A DNA stretch of 64,000 nt from Euzebyella marina (GTDB taxonomy: Bacteria; Bacteroidota; Bacteroidia; Flavobacteriales; Flavobacteriaceae), in the NCBI RefSeq assembly GCF_014855515.1, contig NZ_JACYFK010000006.1, positions 124,001 through 188,000 of the forward strand. The letters run 5' to 3'. The notes beneath the pieces were generated by a model. The model had not been told where the DNA came from, did not search any database, and was given only the letters and a program-made list of their open reading frames with translations. The translations under genes were made by a program, and so were the position numbers. This document shows positions 1 through 8,078 of this stretch, piece by piece. Position 1 is the first letter of the stretch. Each line of letters begins with the position of its first letter.

Positions 1-1549
1 TTTTAGCCGCGTAGTTCGAAGCATTTACAGAGACCTCTTCGGTAAATTTCACTTCATTCTTATTATTATCGAAACGATATGAACTTACCCGCAGGTTATT
101 AATATAGTCCCAGTAATTCTTGTAATGTTTTTCAATATCATCCTCAGTATCATCGACCAAACCGAACCGATCATCATATTGAATACCACTGGTTAGAATG
201 GAAACTTCACCATCAATACTACCATCAGAATTTAAATTGTAAGAACCAAGGGTCAATTGATGGTTTTGCTCATCGATATACGAGGTAGTTTTAACAATCT
301 CGCCACCATCAGGTTTGATTACAAATGCTTTTCTGTTATCTGTAAAATCACCTATGAAACCAAAAGGAAGCGTCTGCGAGGTACAATCGATCCAATAATA
401 ATTCTGATTATGAGGTATTGCCAATATGGCGTGGTTGCCCTGTGCCAAATCAGGAAAATCTTCATCAAAATCTATCTGTTCGTTTCCTGCTTCTACATGA
501 GCGTAGTACGCCTCTACCCCAACCTCTCTTAAAAGTGCCATGGTATAGTTGGAGAGACCTTTACAGTCACCATATTTCACCCTATCCACATCCATAGCAC
601 TAATCGGTTGCATACCTCCAATACCTACTTGAACACTTATATATCTTGTATTCTTTTGAACATATTCATAAACGATTTTGGCCTTCTCCAAATCATCTTC
701 TACTCCTTCGACCAAAGCATTGATTTTGTTTTTTGTAGATAAGGGCAACGCATTACGGCCATTTAATAGATTTTGAGACATCCAAACTCCAAGATCCGCC
801 CATGACCCGATGGATGCATCATAACCTTCATAATGAAAATTAACAGGTCTTATTTTAATCTTTGGGGACAAAAGGGCAAAAGAAGGGCAATAACTTTCCC
901 TTTTAATGGAAGGAACATTTTTAGCTGAATAGGTGATACTACCCACTGTCTCCTCTTTTTGAAAATCGACATCCTCTAAATTAAATTCCTTTATAACTGG
1001 TCTTAGCTCGTCATTTGCATAGTTGATTTTCAAAAGACTATTTTCAGTACTGACCATAAAGCCATCTAAGAAAGCCCAAGAGGATGGAATATCTCCTGTA
1101 TTCTTGGTGTTCAACTCATAGGAAAATTCCAAGGTATAAGGATAACCAGTTGGGGTATATGGATAATATTTGATCCTAGAATCTGTATAAAGTGTATTAC
1201 CATCTACGGCACTTACATCTTTAAAGTCTTTTTCTTTGATTCTTTCAATCTGTTCACCTTGCGAATCATAAATAAAGGCTTCTATGTTTTTAATCTTTCT
1301 ACCATTATCATAGTATGTGTAGGCCAAGGCAAATTCATTGCCTGATTCATTCAAGACGGTAACTATCTTCTTGGCCTTTAGAGTAAGATCAGTTCTGGAG
1401 TTGATATCAACTATCATCTCATCGTAGCGTACAATGGCATTTGCATCATTGGTAAGATTATCACTTAATCCCTCTAGGGTATAAGGTGATTCTTGTGTAT
1501 ACGAGTAGCTTGAAAAGAATAATGAAATGGTTAGAAATAAGTAACGCAT
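1..1549 (-). CDS. DUF3857 / transglutaminase-like secreted protein, 3' end cut by the window
   Basis: My reading of the minus strand gives an open frame from an ATG at 1549 to the window edge, about 516 codons. A TAA lies in frame two codons upstream, so this ATG is the start. The first residues form a signal peptide ending near SSYSYTQ, so export to the periplasm is expected. The N-terminal part fits the DUF3857 all-beta domain. It is followed by a transglutaminase-like core with GDCKGLSNY (Cys about residue 329), a downstream GNHAI histidine and WIDCTSQTLPFG, giving a Cys-His-Asp set. Family members usually have over 600 residues, so the C-terminus is missing here. The function of these Bacteroidetes proteins is not established. 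It lies 80 bp downstream of dtd on the same strand. Confidence 0.85.
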   Translation of the reverse strand, partial: MRYLFLTISLFFSSYSYTQESPYTLEGLSDNLTNDANAIVRYDEMIVDINSRTDLTLKAKKIVTVLNESGNEFALAYTYYDNGRKIKNIEAFIYDSQGEQIERIKEKDFKDVSAVDGNTLYTDSRIKYYPYTPTGYPYTLEFSYELNTKNTGDIPSSWAFLDGFMVSTENSLLKINYANDELRPVIKEFNLEDVDFQKEETVGSITYSAKNVPSIKRESYCPSFALLSPKIKIRPVNFHYEGYDASIGSWADLGVWMSQNLLNGRNALPLSTKNKINALVEGVEDDLEKAKIVYEYVQKNTRYISVQVGIGGMQPISAMDVDRVKYGDCKGLSNYTMALLREVGVEAYYAHVEAGNEQIDFDEDFPDLAQGNHAILAIPHNQNYYWIDCTSQTLPFGFIGDFTDNRKAFVIKPDGGEIVKTTSYIDEQNHQLTLGSYNLNSDGSIDGEVSILTSGIQYDDRFGLVDDTEDDIEKHYKNYWDYINNLRVSSYRFDNNKNEVKFTEEVSVNASNYAAK

Positions 1550-1629
1550 GGTTTACGGCGGTTGAAAATCTACTGCCACAAATCACCACTTTTTCTTACA
1601 GACATCAAGAATTATTCGACAAGTCGGTA

Positions 1630-2082
1630 CTATTCTTTGTTCTTTGTATCAAACGTTATAGTAACCGGTCCGTCATTTAAGAGTTCGACCTTCATATCAG
1701 CGCCAAAAACCCCTGTACCGACCTTTTTACCAAGGTCTTCCTCCAACCGTTTTACAAAATCTTCGTAAAGTGGAACAGCGACATCAGGCTTTGCAGCCTT
1801 TATATACGAAGGGCGGTTTCCTTTTTTGGTAGCCGCGTGAAGGGTAAACTGACTAACGATAATGGCATCGCCATCAATATCAATTAATGATCGGTTCATT
1901 ACACCCTGGTCATCATTAAAAATACGCAGGTTGGCCATTTTTCTTGATAGCCATTCTATATCGTCAGGGGTATCGGCATCTTCAATACCTAGTAAAACTA
2001 GAAGTCCCTTTTGTATTTTAGAAACCACTTGCCCTTCTACCGTGACACTGGCCCAGGCCACCCGTTGTATTACTGCACGCAT
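1630..2082 (-). CDS. dtd: D-aminoacyl-tRNA deacylase
   Basis: This 150-residue protein hydrolyses D-amino acids (and glycine mischarged on tRNA-Ala) from tRNA, a cytoplasmic proofreading step. The start MRAVIQRV is the standard Dtd N-terminus, and the length is normal. Both active-site signatures are present: SQFTLHA at residues 77-83 and NDGPVT at 136-141, the latter containing the Gly-cisPro chirality filter. It follows rsgA by 30 bp on the same strand and probably shares its transcript. No anomaly seen. Confidence 0.97.
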   Translation of the reverse strand: MRAVIQRVAWASVTVEGQVVSKIQKGLLVLLGIEDADTPDDIEWLSRKMANLRIFNDDQGVMNRSLIDIDGDAIIVSQFTLHAATKKGNRPSYIKAAKPDVAVPLYEDFVKRLEEDLGKKVGTGVFGADMKVELLNDGPVTITFDTKNKE

Positions 2083-2112
2083 AAACTAATGCTTCATCAT
2101 CGACAACAAAAT

Positions 2113-3066
2113 TTAATTCTTGTTGTCGTAGTTATCGATTCTATAGGTCTCTTCTTCGCCTGTCACCATCTGCACATAACTTCGGTAACGACTCCAAGAT
2201 ACTTCCTCATTTTCCAAGGCCTCTTTCACGGCACACTTAGGTTCGTCTAAATGCAGGCAATTGTTGAATTTGCAATTTCCTTTGAGTGCAAAAAACTCGG
2301 GAAAGTAGTCGCCGATTTCATCCTTTTCCATATCAACGATTCCGAAACCTTTAATACCGGGGGTATCAATAATCCTTCCACCAAAATTTAAGTCGTACAT
2401 TTCTGCAAAAGTGGTGGTATGCTGGCCCTGAAGGTGCTGTTCCGATATTTCAGCCGTTTTTAATTCGAGCTTCGGTTCTATAGCATTGATCAAAGTTGAT
2501 TTTCCCGCTCCGGAGTGCCCTGAGAACATGCTGGTAGCGCCCATCATATACTCTTTTACTTTATCTACATTTTTCCCGGTTTTTGCCGAAATACCGATAC
2601 ATGTATACCCAACCCCACGATACAATTCAGCCAAATACTTTACTTCCGCGAGCTCTTCTATCGAATAAGTATCAATCTTATTGAACAATAATATGACGGG
2701 AACCTCATAGGCCTCTGCAGTCGCCAAAAACCTATCGATAAATATGGTGTATGTAGTCGGATTATTAAGGGTGACCAACAAAAATACCTGATCCAGGTTG
2801 GCAGCAATTATATGCGTCAGTTTTGAAAGATTGACCGATTTTCTAATAATGTAATTGCTACGATCCTTTATTTCATGGATCACCCCTACCACATCATCGC
2901 CCAACTGCTCAATTTCAAAAGCGACCTCATCGCCTACGGCTATGGGGTTGGTACTCTTTATACCCTTAATACGAAATTTGCCCTTGATGCGACATTCGAA
3001 AAACTCACCGTTTTCATTTTTTACGGTGTACCAACTACCAGTAGATTTATAGACGGTTCCAATCAT
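2113..3066 (-). CDS. rsgA: Small ribosomal subunit biogenesis GTPase RsgA
   Basis: RsgA is a circularly permuted GTPase that acts in late 30S subunit maturation. The 317 residues show an N-terminal OB-fold (about 1-75). The G motifs come in permuted order: NKID at 129-132, the P-loop SGAGKST at 185-191 and DTPG at 234-237. A C-terminal zinc knuckle follows with Cys265, Cys270, His272 and Cys278. The P-loop has Ala where many homologues have Val, a conservative change. It is first in a minus-strand group with dtd and the DUF3857 gene, and divergent from the small secreted protein at 3198. Confidence 0.97.
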   Translation of the reverse strand: MIGTVYKSTGSWYTVKNENGEFFECRIKGKFRIKGIKSTNPIAVGDEVAFEIEQLGDDVVGVIHEIKDRSNYIIRKSVNLSKLTHIIAANLDQVFLLVTLNNPTTYTIFIDRFLATAEAYEVPVILLFNKIDTYSIEELAEVKYLAELYRGVGYTCIGISAKTGKNVDKVKEYMMGATSMFSGHSGAGKSTLINAIEPKLELKTAEISEQHLQGQHTTTFAEMYDLNFGGRIIDTPGIKGFGIVDMEKDEIGDYFPEFFALKGNCKFNNCLHLDEPKCAVKEALENEEVSWSRYRSYVQMVTGEEETYRIDNYDNKN

Positions 3067-3197
3067 TCACGCTAAATATCGTACAAAGAAAAGCAATACT
3101 TTTATAACATCTATTGAAATATGTATGCTGCTTTTTTAGGCTACATGCAACCAAACCCACTTTTAGCAGTCTTTATAAAAACATTAATTCAACTAAA

Positions 3198-3641
3198 ATG
3201 AAAAAACTAGTATTTACCCTATGGCTCGGGCTGACCGGCCTATCGACTCTACATGCTCAAGAATACAAAGTAATTACCAGTGTAGAATCTATTGTGCCCA
3301 GTGGTATCGGGCGTTCGCGAATTATAGACGGACAAGAGGATAAAGATTTTGAGGAATACACCTCTGAACAAACTGAAGAGGACAATGGCAGAAACAAATC
3401 AAAAAGAGGTGATATTCGCGTAAAAAACTTTGAGGAAACAAAACTTCTTAATTTTTACAATATTGCGGGAATCAGGTTTCAGAATATTGCCGCCAACGAT
3501 GCGGTCATCTCTTCAAAATTATCGGCTATGGCCGCAGATGGCTGGCAATTGATGTTTGTTACTAGTGGCGTAGAAGCAGATGCCGGTGAGAAAGACGGTC
3601 AAGGTATTTTTATTACCCGTTATATTTTCAAAAGAGATTAG
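3198..3641 (+). CDS. Small secreted protein of unknown function
   Basis: The frame is open from 3114, but the ATG at 3198 is the likely start because it begins a clear signal peptide (MKKLVFTLWLGLTGLSTLHA, cleavage before Q). That gives 147 residues. The mature part has a charged acidic stretch (about 35-65), then a compact C-terminal region with a SAMAADGWQLMFV-like segment. This recalls the small DUF4177-type beta-alpha fold, whose members share a GW-L motif. That resemblance is by eye only, and no function is assigned. The gene is monocistronic and ends at a bidirectional hairpin terminator shared with the DAHP synthase gene. Confidence 0.7.
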   Translation: MKKLVFTLWLGLTGLSTLHAQEYKVITSVESIVPSGIGRSRIIDGQEDKDFEEYTSEQTEEDNGRNKSKRGDIRVKNFEETKLLNFYNIAGIRFQNIAANDAVISSKLSAMAADGWQLMFVTSGVEADAGEKDGQGIFITRYIFKRD

Positions 3642-3660
3642 AGAAAACTTTCAAAAAATA

Positions 3661-3687
3661 AAAAAGCCCCAAGTGATTGGGGCTTTT
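3661..3687. terminator. Bidirectional intrinsic terminator
   Basis: Hairpin AAAAGCCCC-(8 nt)-GGGGCTTTT lies between two convergent genes, with a T-run on each strand. It fits a Rho-independent terminator for the secreted-protein gene (plus) and the aromatic operon (minus). Confidence 0.85.
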
Positions 3688-3707
3688 CATTTAATTATTG
3701 GAAACGA

Positions 3708-4790
3708 CTATCCGTTGATAATCTTTTCTTGGTGATTGATCGATTCTTGGTGAATGGCCTTGAACATTTTCAAAACAAACTCTTCACTCAAGCCGTGAGA
3801 CTCACCTTCTAAAATCATGGCGCCCAAAATTTGGTTCCATCTATTCGATTGAAGTACGGCAACGTTCTTTTGCTTTTTCAATGCACCGATACCATCGGAA
3901 ACCTTCATTCTCTTGCCCATGGTCTCGATTAGTTGACCATCAAGAATATCTATTTGCGCACGAAGATTACTCAATTGTGCATTGTATTCCGCTTCGCTAT
4001 CGCTCTCTTTTCTAATTCTCAGATCTTTCATAATCTGAACCAACCTGTCCGGTGTGACTTGCTGTGCGGCATCACTCCACGCATTATCTGGGTCGTGGTG
4101 GGTTTCAATCATCAAACCGTCAAAGTTCAGATCCAAAGCAGTTTGCGAAACATCAAAAATCATATCACGCTTACCGGTAATGTGTGAGGGATCATTGATC
4201 AACGGCAAATCAGGAAATTTGTCTTGAAATTCAATGGCCATTTGCCACTCAGGTATATTTCTGTACTTGGTTTTTTCGTAGGTAGAGAAACCTCTATGTA
4301 TCGCTCCTAATTTTTTGATACCGGCCGTATATAGTCTTTCAATACCTCCTAACCACAAGGCCAAATCTGGGTTGACCGGGTTTTTGACTAAAACGACCTT
4401 GTCAGTACCTTCCAAGGCATCGGCCAATTCTTGCATAATGAACGGGCTTACCGTAGAACGTGCTCCTACCCAAAGTAAGTCGATATCATGCTCCAATGCC
4501 AATTCTACATGCGCACGGTTGGCCACCTCAGTAGCGGTCTTCATACCGGTTTCTTCTTTCACCCTCTGCAACCATTTCAAGCCAAGAGCCCCTACACCTT
4601 CGAAATTTCCAGGGCGCGTACGTGGCTTCCAGATACCGGCACGGTAATAATTAACGTCGGTATCTTTTAAGCTATGGGCTATTTTCAACACCTGCTCCTC
4701 GGTCTCGGCACTACAAGGACCGGCGATGACCAATGGATGATCTAACCCTAAATCATCCAACCATTTTCTCATTTCTTTCTTGTTTTCCAT
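3708..4790 (-). CDS. Bifunctional 3-deoxy-7-phosphoheptulonate synthase / chorismate mutase type II
   Basis: The 360-residue protein fuses the first shikimate-pathway enzyme (phosphoenolpyruvate + erythrose 4-phosphate to DAHP) to an AroQ-type chorismate mutase (chorismate to prephenate). The N-terminal barrel (about 1-260) carries AGPCSAE at 23-29, RAGIWKPRTRPG and the metal/phosphate loop PSHITGKRD. The C-terminal helical part (about 265-360) has the AroQ pattern LRAQIDILDGQLIETMGKR. This fusion is typical of Bacteroidetes. It is the last gene of the pheA-aminotransferase-tyrA operon, 75 bp after tyrA. Together these genes cover pathway entry and the prephenate branch. Transcription probably depends on the attenuator before pheA and stops at the hairpin at 3661-3687. 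Confidence 0.96.
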   Translation of the reverse strand: MENKKEMRKWLDDLGLDHPLVIAGPCSAETEEQVLKIAHSLKDTDVNYYRAGIWKPRTRPGNFEGVGALGLKWLQRVKEETGMKTATEVANRAHVELALEHDIDLLWVGARSTVSPFIMQELADALEGTDKVVLVKNPVNPDLALWLGGIERLYTAGIKKLGAIHRGFSTYEKTKYRNIPEWQMAIEFQDKFPDLPLINDPSHITGKRDMIFDVSQTALDLNFDGLMIETHHDPDNAWSDAAQQVTPDRLVQIMKDLRIRKESDSEAEYNAQLSNLRAQIDILDGQLIETMGKRMKVSDGIGALKKQKNVAVLQSNRWNQILGAMILEGESHGLSEEFVLKMFKAIHQESINHQEKIING

Positions 4791-4865
4791 TGTTTAGATT
4801 TTTCTGCGATCAAAGACAGAAAGGTTTCCAAAAAACACTTTTGCTTCTTTTCTTCCTCGTTTGAC

Positions 4866-5744
4866 TTACTTTTTTGTTACTGTTTTACTATTGTTAAGGG
4901 GTATTCCGTTTAAAATTTCCTTTATTTTATTGGTATCGTTCATTTCTTTATAGATACCCTTATAATCGTCATTCTTTAAAAGCTGCATGAACTCTTGCAG
5001 ATTTTGAATGTACTCTTCTAAGGTTTCTACCACATTCTCTTTGTTGTGCTTGAAAATGGGTGTCCACATTGCCGGTGAACTTTTGGCCAAACGCACGGTA
5101 CTTTCAAAACCACTACCCGCCATGTCAAAAATATCACGTTCATTTTTCTCTTTCTCTATAACCGTCTTTCCCAACATAAACGAACTGATGTGTGACAAAT
5201 GCGACACGTAAGCTATGTGTTTATCATGTGCTTGCGGATTCATATAACGAATACGCATACCCATTTCTTGAAAAAGTTCAAGCGCTCGTTCTTGCAGTTT
5301 AAAAGCGGTTTTCTCTACTTCACAAATAATATTGGTTTTGCCTGCGTACAAATTTTCGATAGCTGCCGACGGACCTGAAAATTCGGTACCCGCAATGGGG
5401 TGTGCAGCTAAAAAATTTCTTCGCTTAGGATGGTCTTCAACCATTTGACAAATCAAGCTTTTTGTAGAGCCTCCATCAAAAACCACACAATCATCGTTTA
5501 CCGCATCCAATATTTTCGGCAACTCTTCGACCATCACATCTACTGGAATGGAAACAACAACCATATCGGCCAAATGCAGGTCATTGTAATCAGACTTGAT
5601 ATCGACCAACCCCAACTTTAATGCTTCGTCAAGATGCGTTTCGTTCGAATCAATACCATAGAAAATCGTATCAGGGCGTAAACGCCTAATGTCTTTTGCA
5701 AAAGAACCGCCTATTAAACCAATACCGATTACGAAAACATTCAT
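4866..5744 (-). CDS. tyrA: Prephenate dehydrogenase
   Basis: The enzyme oxidatively decarboxylates prephenate to 4-hydroxyphenylpyruvate with NAD(P)+, the committed step to tyrosine. The 292 residues start with a Rossmann fold, GIGLIGGS at residues 7-14. HPIAGTEFSGP and the histidine-rich AHDKHIAYVSHLSHISSF segment, typical of prephenate dehydrogenases, follow. There is no C-terminal ACT domain, so feedback control is not evident in the protein. It starts 11 bp after the aminotransferase stop and is clearly in the operon. Confidence 0.95.
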   Translation of the reverse strand: MNVFVIGIGLIGGSFAKDIRRLRPDTIFYGIDSNETHLDEALKLGLVDIKSDYNDLHLADMVVVSIPVDVMVEELPKILDAVNDDCVVFDGGSTKSLICQMVEDHPKRRNFLAAHPIAGTEFSGPSAAIENLYAGKTNIICEVEKTAFKLQERALELFQEMGMRIRYMNPQAHDKHIAYVSHLSHISSFMLGKTVIEKEKNERDIFDMAGSGFESTVRLAKSSPAMWTPIFKHNKENVVETLEEYIQNLQEFMQLLKNDDYKGIYKEMNDTNKIKEILNGIPLNNSKTVTKK

Positions 5745-5755
5745 ACTTCTTTTCT

Positions 5756-6901
5756 TTAAAACCTATCTATGGCTTCTTGTATTTTTTCTTCGGTCACACA
5801 AAGGGAAAAACGAATATAGCCCTCTCCATTGCTTCCGAAAATCGTTCCTGGTGTGATAAAAATATCTTTCTCGTACAGCACTTCGTCAATAAAACTCTCT
5901 GCCGATTTTATATTCGCCGGAAGTTTGGCCCAGACGAACATACCTACCGCTTTGGGGTCGTACGTACAACTCAATTTATCCGCCAGTTGAAAAATCAAAT
6001 CCCTTCTTTTGGTATACACCTCTTTCAAACTGTCGAACCACTCTTGCCCACTTTGCAAGGCCGCTATGGCACCTTTCTGAATGCCGTAGAACATACCGGA
6101 GTCCATATTACTTTTAACCTTTAACACAGCGTTGATATGGTCTTCGTTGCCCAATACCATACCCACGCGCCAACCGGCCATGTTGAACGTTTTACTCAAC
6201 GAATTAAGCTCAAGGGCCACGTCTTTAGCTCCCTCAACCTCCATAATACTTACCGGGTGGTCGTTAAGTACAAAACTATAAGGGTTGTCATTAACAATCA
6301 AAATATCGTTTCTCTTGGCAAAATCAACCAGTTCTTTGTATTGAGTCTTCGTTGCCGTTGCTCCCGTGGGCATATGTGGATACCCCACCCACATGACCTT
6401 TACATTTGAAAGATCCATTCGCTCGAGTTCCCTAATATCGGGGAACCAGCCACCTTCTTCGTTCAGGCCATAATATTTAATTTCGGCACCTACCAGTTTG
6501 GTAACTGAGGTATAGGTCGGGTAACCGGGGTTAGGCACTAACACGGCGTCTCCTTCGTTCAAGAAAGCCATGCTTATGTGTATGATGCCTTCCTTAGAAC
6601 CCATTAATGGCAAAATTTCATTGGTCGGGTTCAATGCTACCTGAAAACGCTCTTTATAGAATTGTGCCATCGCCTCACGCAATTCAGGAAGACCTTGATA
6701 GCTTTGGTATTGGTGTGCCCCATCATCCCAAACGGCATTCTGTACCGCTTCGATAATTTCTTTGGATGGAGCCAAATCAGGGCTACCGATACCCATATTA
6801 ATGATTGGCTTACCCTGGGCCATTAGGCCTCGCACCTCTCTTAACTTCTTAGAGAAGTAGTATTCTTCTACGGTATGTAAACGGTTTGCCGTACGTATCA
6901 T
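5756..6901 (-). CDS. Class I/II pyridoxal-phosphate aminotransferase (aromatic pathway)
   Basis: This fold-type I aminotransferase has 381 residues. SLSKTFNMAGWR places the PLP-binding lysine at residue 237. NDNPYSF holds the PLP-contacting Asp and Tyr, and YIRFSLC near the C-terminus holds the carboxylate-binding Arg. The usual NPxNPTG motif reads GYPHMPTG (173-180). Its position between pheA and tyrA suggests it transaminates phenylpyruvate, 4-hydroxyphenylpyruvate or prephenate; the sequence alone does not fix the substrate. Its ATG overlaps the pheA stop by 4 bp (ATGA), indicating translational coupling. Confidence 0.93.
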   Translation of the reverse strand: MIRTANRLHTVEEYYFSKKLREVRGLMAQGKPIINMGIGSPDLAPSKEIIEAVQNAVWDDGAHQYQSYQGLPELREAMAQFYKERFQVALNPTNEILPLMGSKEGIIHISMAFLNEGDAVLVPNPGYPTYTSVTKLVGAEIKYYGLNEEGGWFPDIRELERMDLSNVKVMWVGYPHMPTGATATKTQYKELVDFAKRNDILIVNDNPYSFVLNDHPVSIMEVEGAKDVALELNSLSKTFNMAGWRVGMVLGNEDHINAVLKVKSNMDSGMFYGIQKGAIAALQSGQEWFDSLKEVYTKRRDLIFQLADKLSCTYDPKAVGMFVWAKLPANIKSAESFIDEVLYEKDIFITPGTIFGSNGEGYIRFSLCVTEEKIQEAIDRF

Positions 6902-7725
6902 ACTCTTGTATTTTTATATTCGCCTAAAACCTTAAAGTCTTCGGCCATGATGTCCAACAGTGATTTAGCCTTCTCAAAATGGGCATAATCTTCAAAAGTC
7001 ACATCAACAAAGAAGGAATACTTCCATGGTTTATCAATAATGGGCAGCGATTGAATCTTGGTCAGGTTCAAACGGCAATCGCTCATAACATTCAGTACGG
7101 TAGCGAGACTGCCACGCTTATGGTCGGTTACAAACCTCACTGATGACTTATTGATTTCTTCCTTCGGAAGCACCTTATTTTTTGTCTTTACAATAATAAA
7201 ACGGGTCGCATTATTTTTGATGGTCTGAATGCTGGGTGCTACGATGTTCAACTCGTACAGTTCAGAAGCCACTTGCGGCGCAATAGCGGCTACATGCTTT
7301 AATTTTTGCTCTTGAATTCGTTTTGCGGTCTCGGCGGTATCGACATCTTCTACCAGTTTTATTTTCGGATAATCCCTAAAGAACTCCTTGCACTGCAACA
7401 AGGCCATCGGGTGCGAACGAACCTCTTCGATATCATCGATTTTTTGACCGTTCAACACCATCAAATTATGATTGATGTTCAGGTAGTGTTCACCAATAAT
7501 ATGCAAGTTGTTGTGATATACCAAGGCGTAGTTGGGTATGATTGAACCCGCTATTGAATTTTCTATGGCCATAACGCCAACGTCGGCTGTTTTATCTAAC
7601 AACTGATCGACCAAAAAATCAAAAGACATGCATTCTACCAAATCAATCTGTTCATCGAAATATTCTTTGGCCACCTGATGATGGTTAGAACCTTTAATAC
7701 CCTGTATGGCAACCTTTAAACCCAT
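6898..7725 (-). CDS. pheA: Prephenate dehydratase
   Basis: The enzyme converts prephenate to phenylpyruvate in phenylalanine synthesis. The 275 residues have the periplasmic-binding-protein-like catalytic fold (1-180) with MAIENSIAGS (52-61) and the catalytic TRF motif at 174-176. A C-terminal ACT domain (about 193-270) begins RGSLATVLNVM. The ESRP allosteric motif of E. coli PheA reads QSLPI here, so Phe binding may differ. It is first in the aromatic operon. A Phe/Tyr-rich leader peptide and terminator hairpin precede it, so it is probably the main target of attenuation. Confidence 0.96.
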   Translation of the reverse strand: MGLKVAIQGIKGSNHHQVAKEYFDEQIDLVECMSFDFLVDQLLDKTADVGVMAIENSIAGSIIPNYALVYHNNLHIIGEHYLNINHNLMVLNGQKIDDIEEVRSHPMALLQCKEFFRDYPKIKLVEDVDTAETAKRIQEQKLKHVAAIAPQVASELYELNIVAPSIQTIKNNATRFIIVKTKNKVLPKEEINKSSVRFVTDHKRGSLATVLNVMSDCRLNLTKIQSLPIIDKPWKYSFFVDVTFEDYAHFEKAKSLLDIMAEDFKVLGEYKNTRV

Positions 7726-7754
7726 TAGTTTTAAAAAAATGCATGCGCGTTAAA

Positions 7755-7784
7755 CAAAAAAAGTCCCGCTTTTCACGGGACTTT
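7755..7784 (-). terminator. Attenuator terminator hairpin upstream of pheA
   Basis: On the minus strand AAAGTCCCG-(7 nt)-CGGGACTTT is followed by a run of T, only about 30 nt before the pheA start. It sits downstream of the leader peptide and upstream of the first structural gene, which is where a regulated terminator belongs. Its 5' arm can instead pair with a GCGGGACT copy inside the leader peptide gene. Confidence 0.85.
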
Positions 7785-7824
7785 CACATAATATCTTGAT
7801 TACAATATTCTATAACAGTCCCGC
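7776..7824 (-). promoter_or_regulatory. Antiterminator alternative of the pheA attenuator
   Basis: GCGGGACT at minus-strand 7824-7817, within the last leader codons, is complementary over 7 bp plus a G-T wobble to AGTCCCGT, the 5' arm of the terminator. If the ribosome stalls upstream, this pairing would prevent terminator formation. If the ribosome reaches the TAG at 7812-7810, it covers the GCGGGACT copy and the terminator forms. The base pairing is seen directly; the mechanism is inferred from classical attenuation. Confidence 0.75.
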
Positions 7825-7881
7825 ACCTCTTTTAAAAAAGAAGTAAAAATAAAAACCGTTAAAAAAATATTGCTTTGACAT
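7810..7881 (-). CDS. Phe/Tyr-rich leader peptide of the pheA operon
   Basis: A 23-codon frame starts with ATG at 7881 and ends with TAG at 7812-7810. Residues 5-16 read YFFNGFYFYFFF. The whole peptide has seven Phe and three Tyr codons, ten of its 23 residues and all within twelve consecutive codons. That matches the two end products of the downstream operon and resembles PheL-type leaders in function. It starts about 20 nt downstream of a TAnnTTTG-like promoter and ends about 26 nt before the terminator hairpin. Codons 20-22 (GCG GGA CTG) encode the antiterminator strand. It was too short for routine gene calling. The role is regulatory, and no stable product is expected. Confidence 0.85.
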   Translation of the reverse strand: MSKQYFFNGFYFYFFFKRGAGLL

Positions 7882-7899
7882 TGTACACTTAAACTTCGG

Positions 7900-7929
7900 C
7901 TAAAGTAACAATTATATTTAAAAATCAAA
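7900..7929 (-). promoter_or_regulatory. Candidate promoter of the aromatic operon
   Basis: The minus strand carries TTTG (7929-7926), an 18-nt spacer and TACTTTAG (7907-7900). The last differs at one position from the Bacteroidetes -7 consensus TAnnTTTG. Transcription would begin about 10 nt before the leader peptide ATG. Confidence 0.55.
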
Positions 7930-7993
7930 TCGTACTTCAATATTTTTTTGAAACATTCCACATTTAGGTTGGATTAATGCAAGGTTTATTGGC

Positions 7994-8001
7994 TATTTTT
8001 G
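7994..8001 (+). promoter_or_regulatory. Candidate promoter of gldA
   Basis: TATTTTTG is a perfect match to TAnnTTTG. A TTG lies about 22 nt upstream. The implied 5' untranslated region is about 70 nt. The rest of 7726-8078 holds the aromatic leader region on the other strand. Confidence 0.5.
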
Positions 8002-8078
8002 GATTTTTCAGAAAAGTGACCCATTACCATTAACCTTATGGGAATAACCTTTTACCAGCTCTAAAATCGATTGATTAC

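Noticed and set aside
1486-1768. Plus-strand frames near the DUF3857 start and dtd
   Set aside because: They are antisense shadows of the DUF3857 and dtd genes with no recognisable product.
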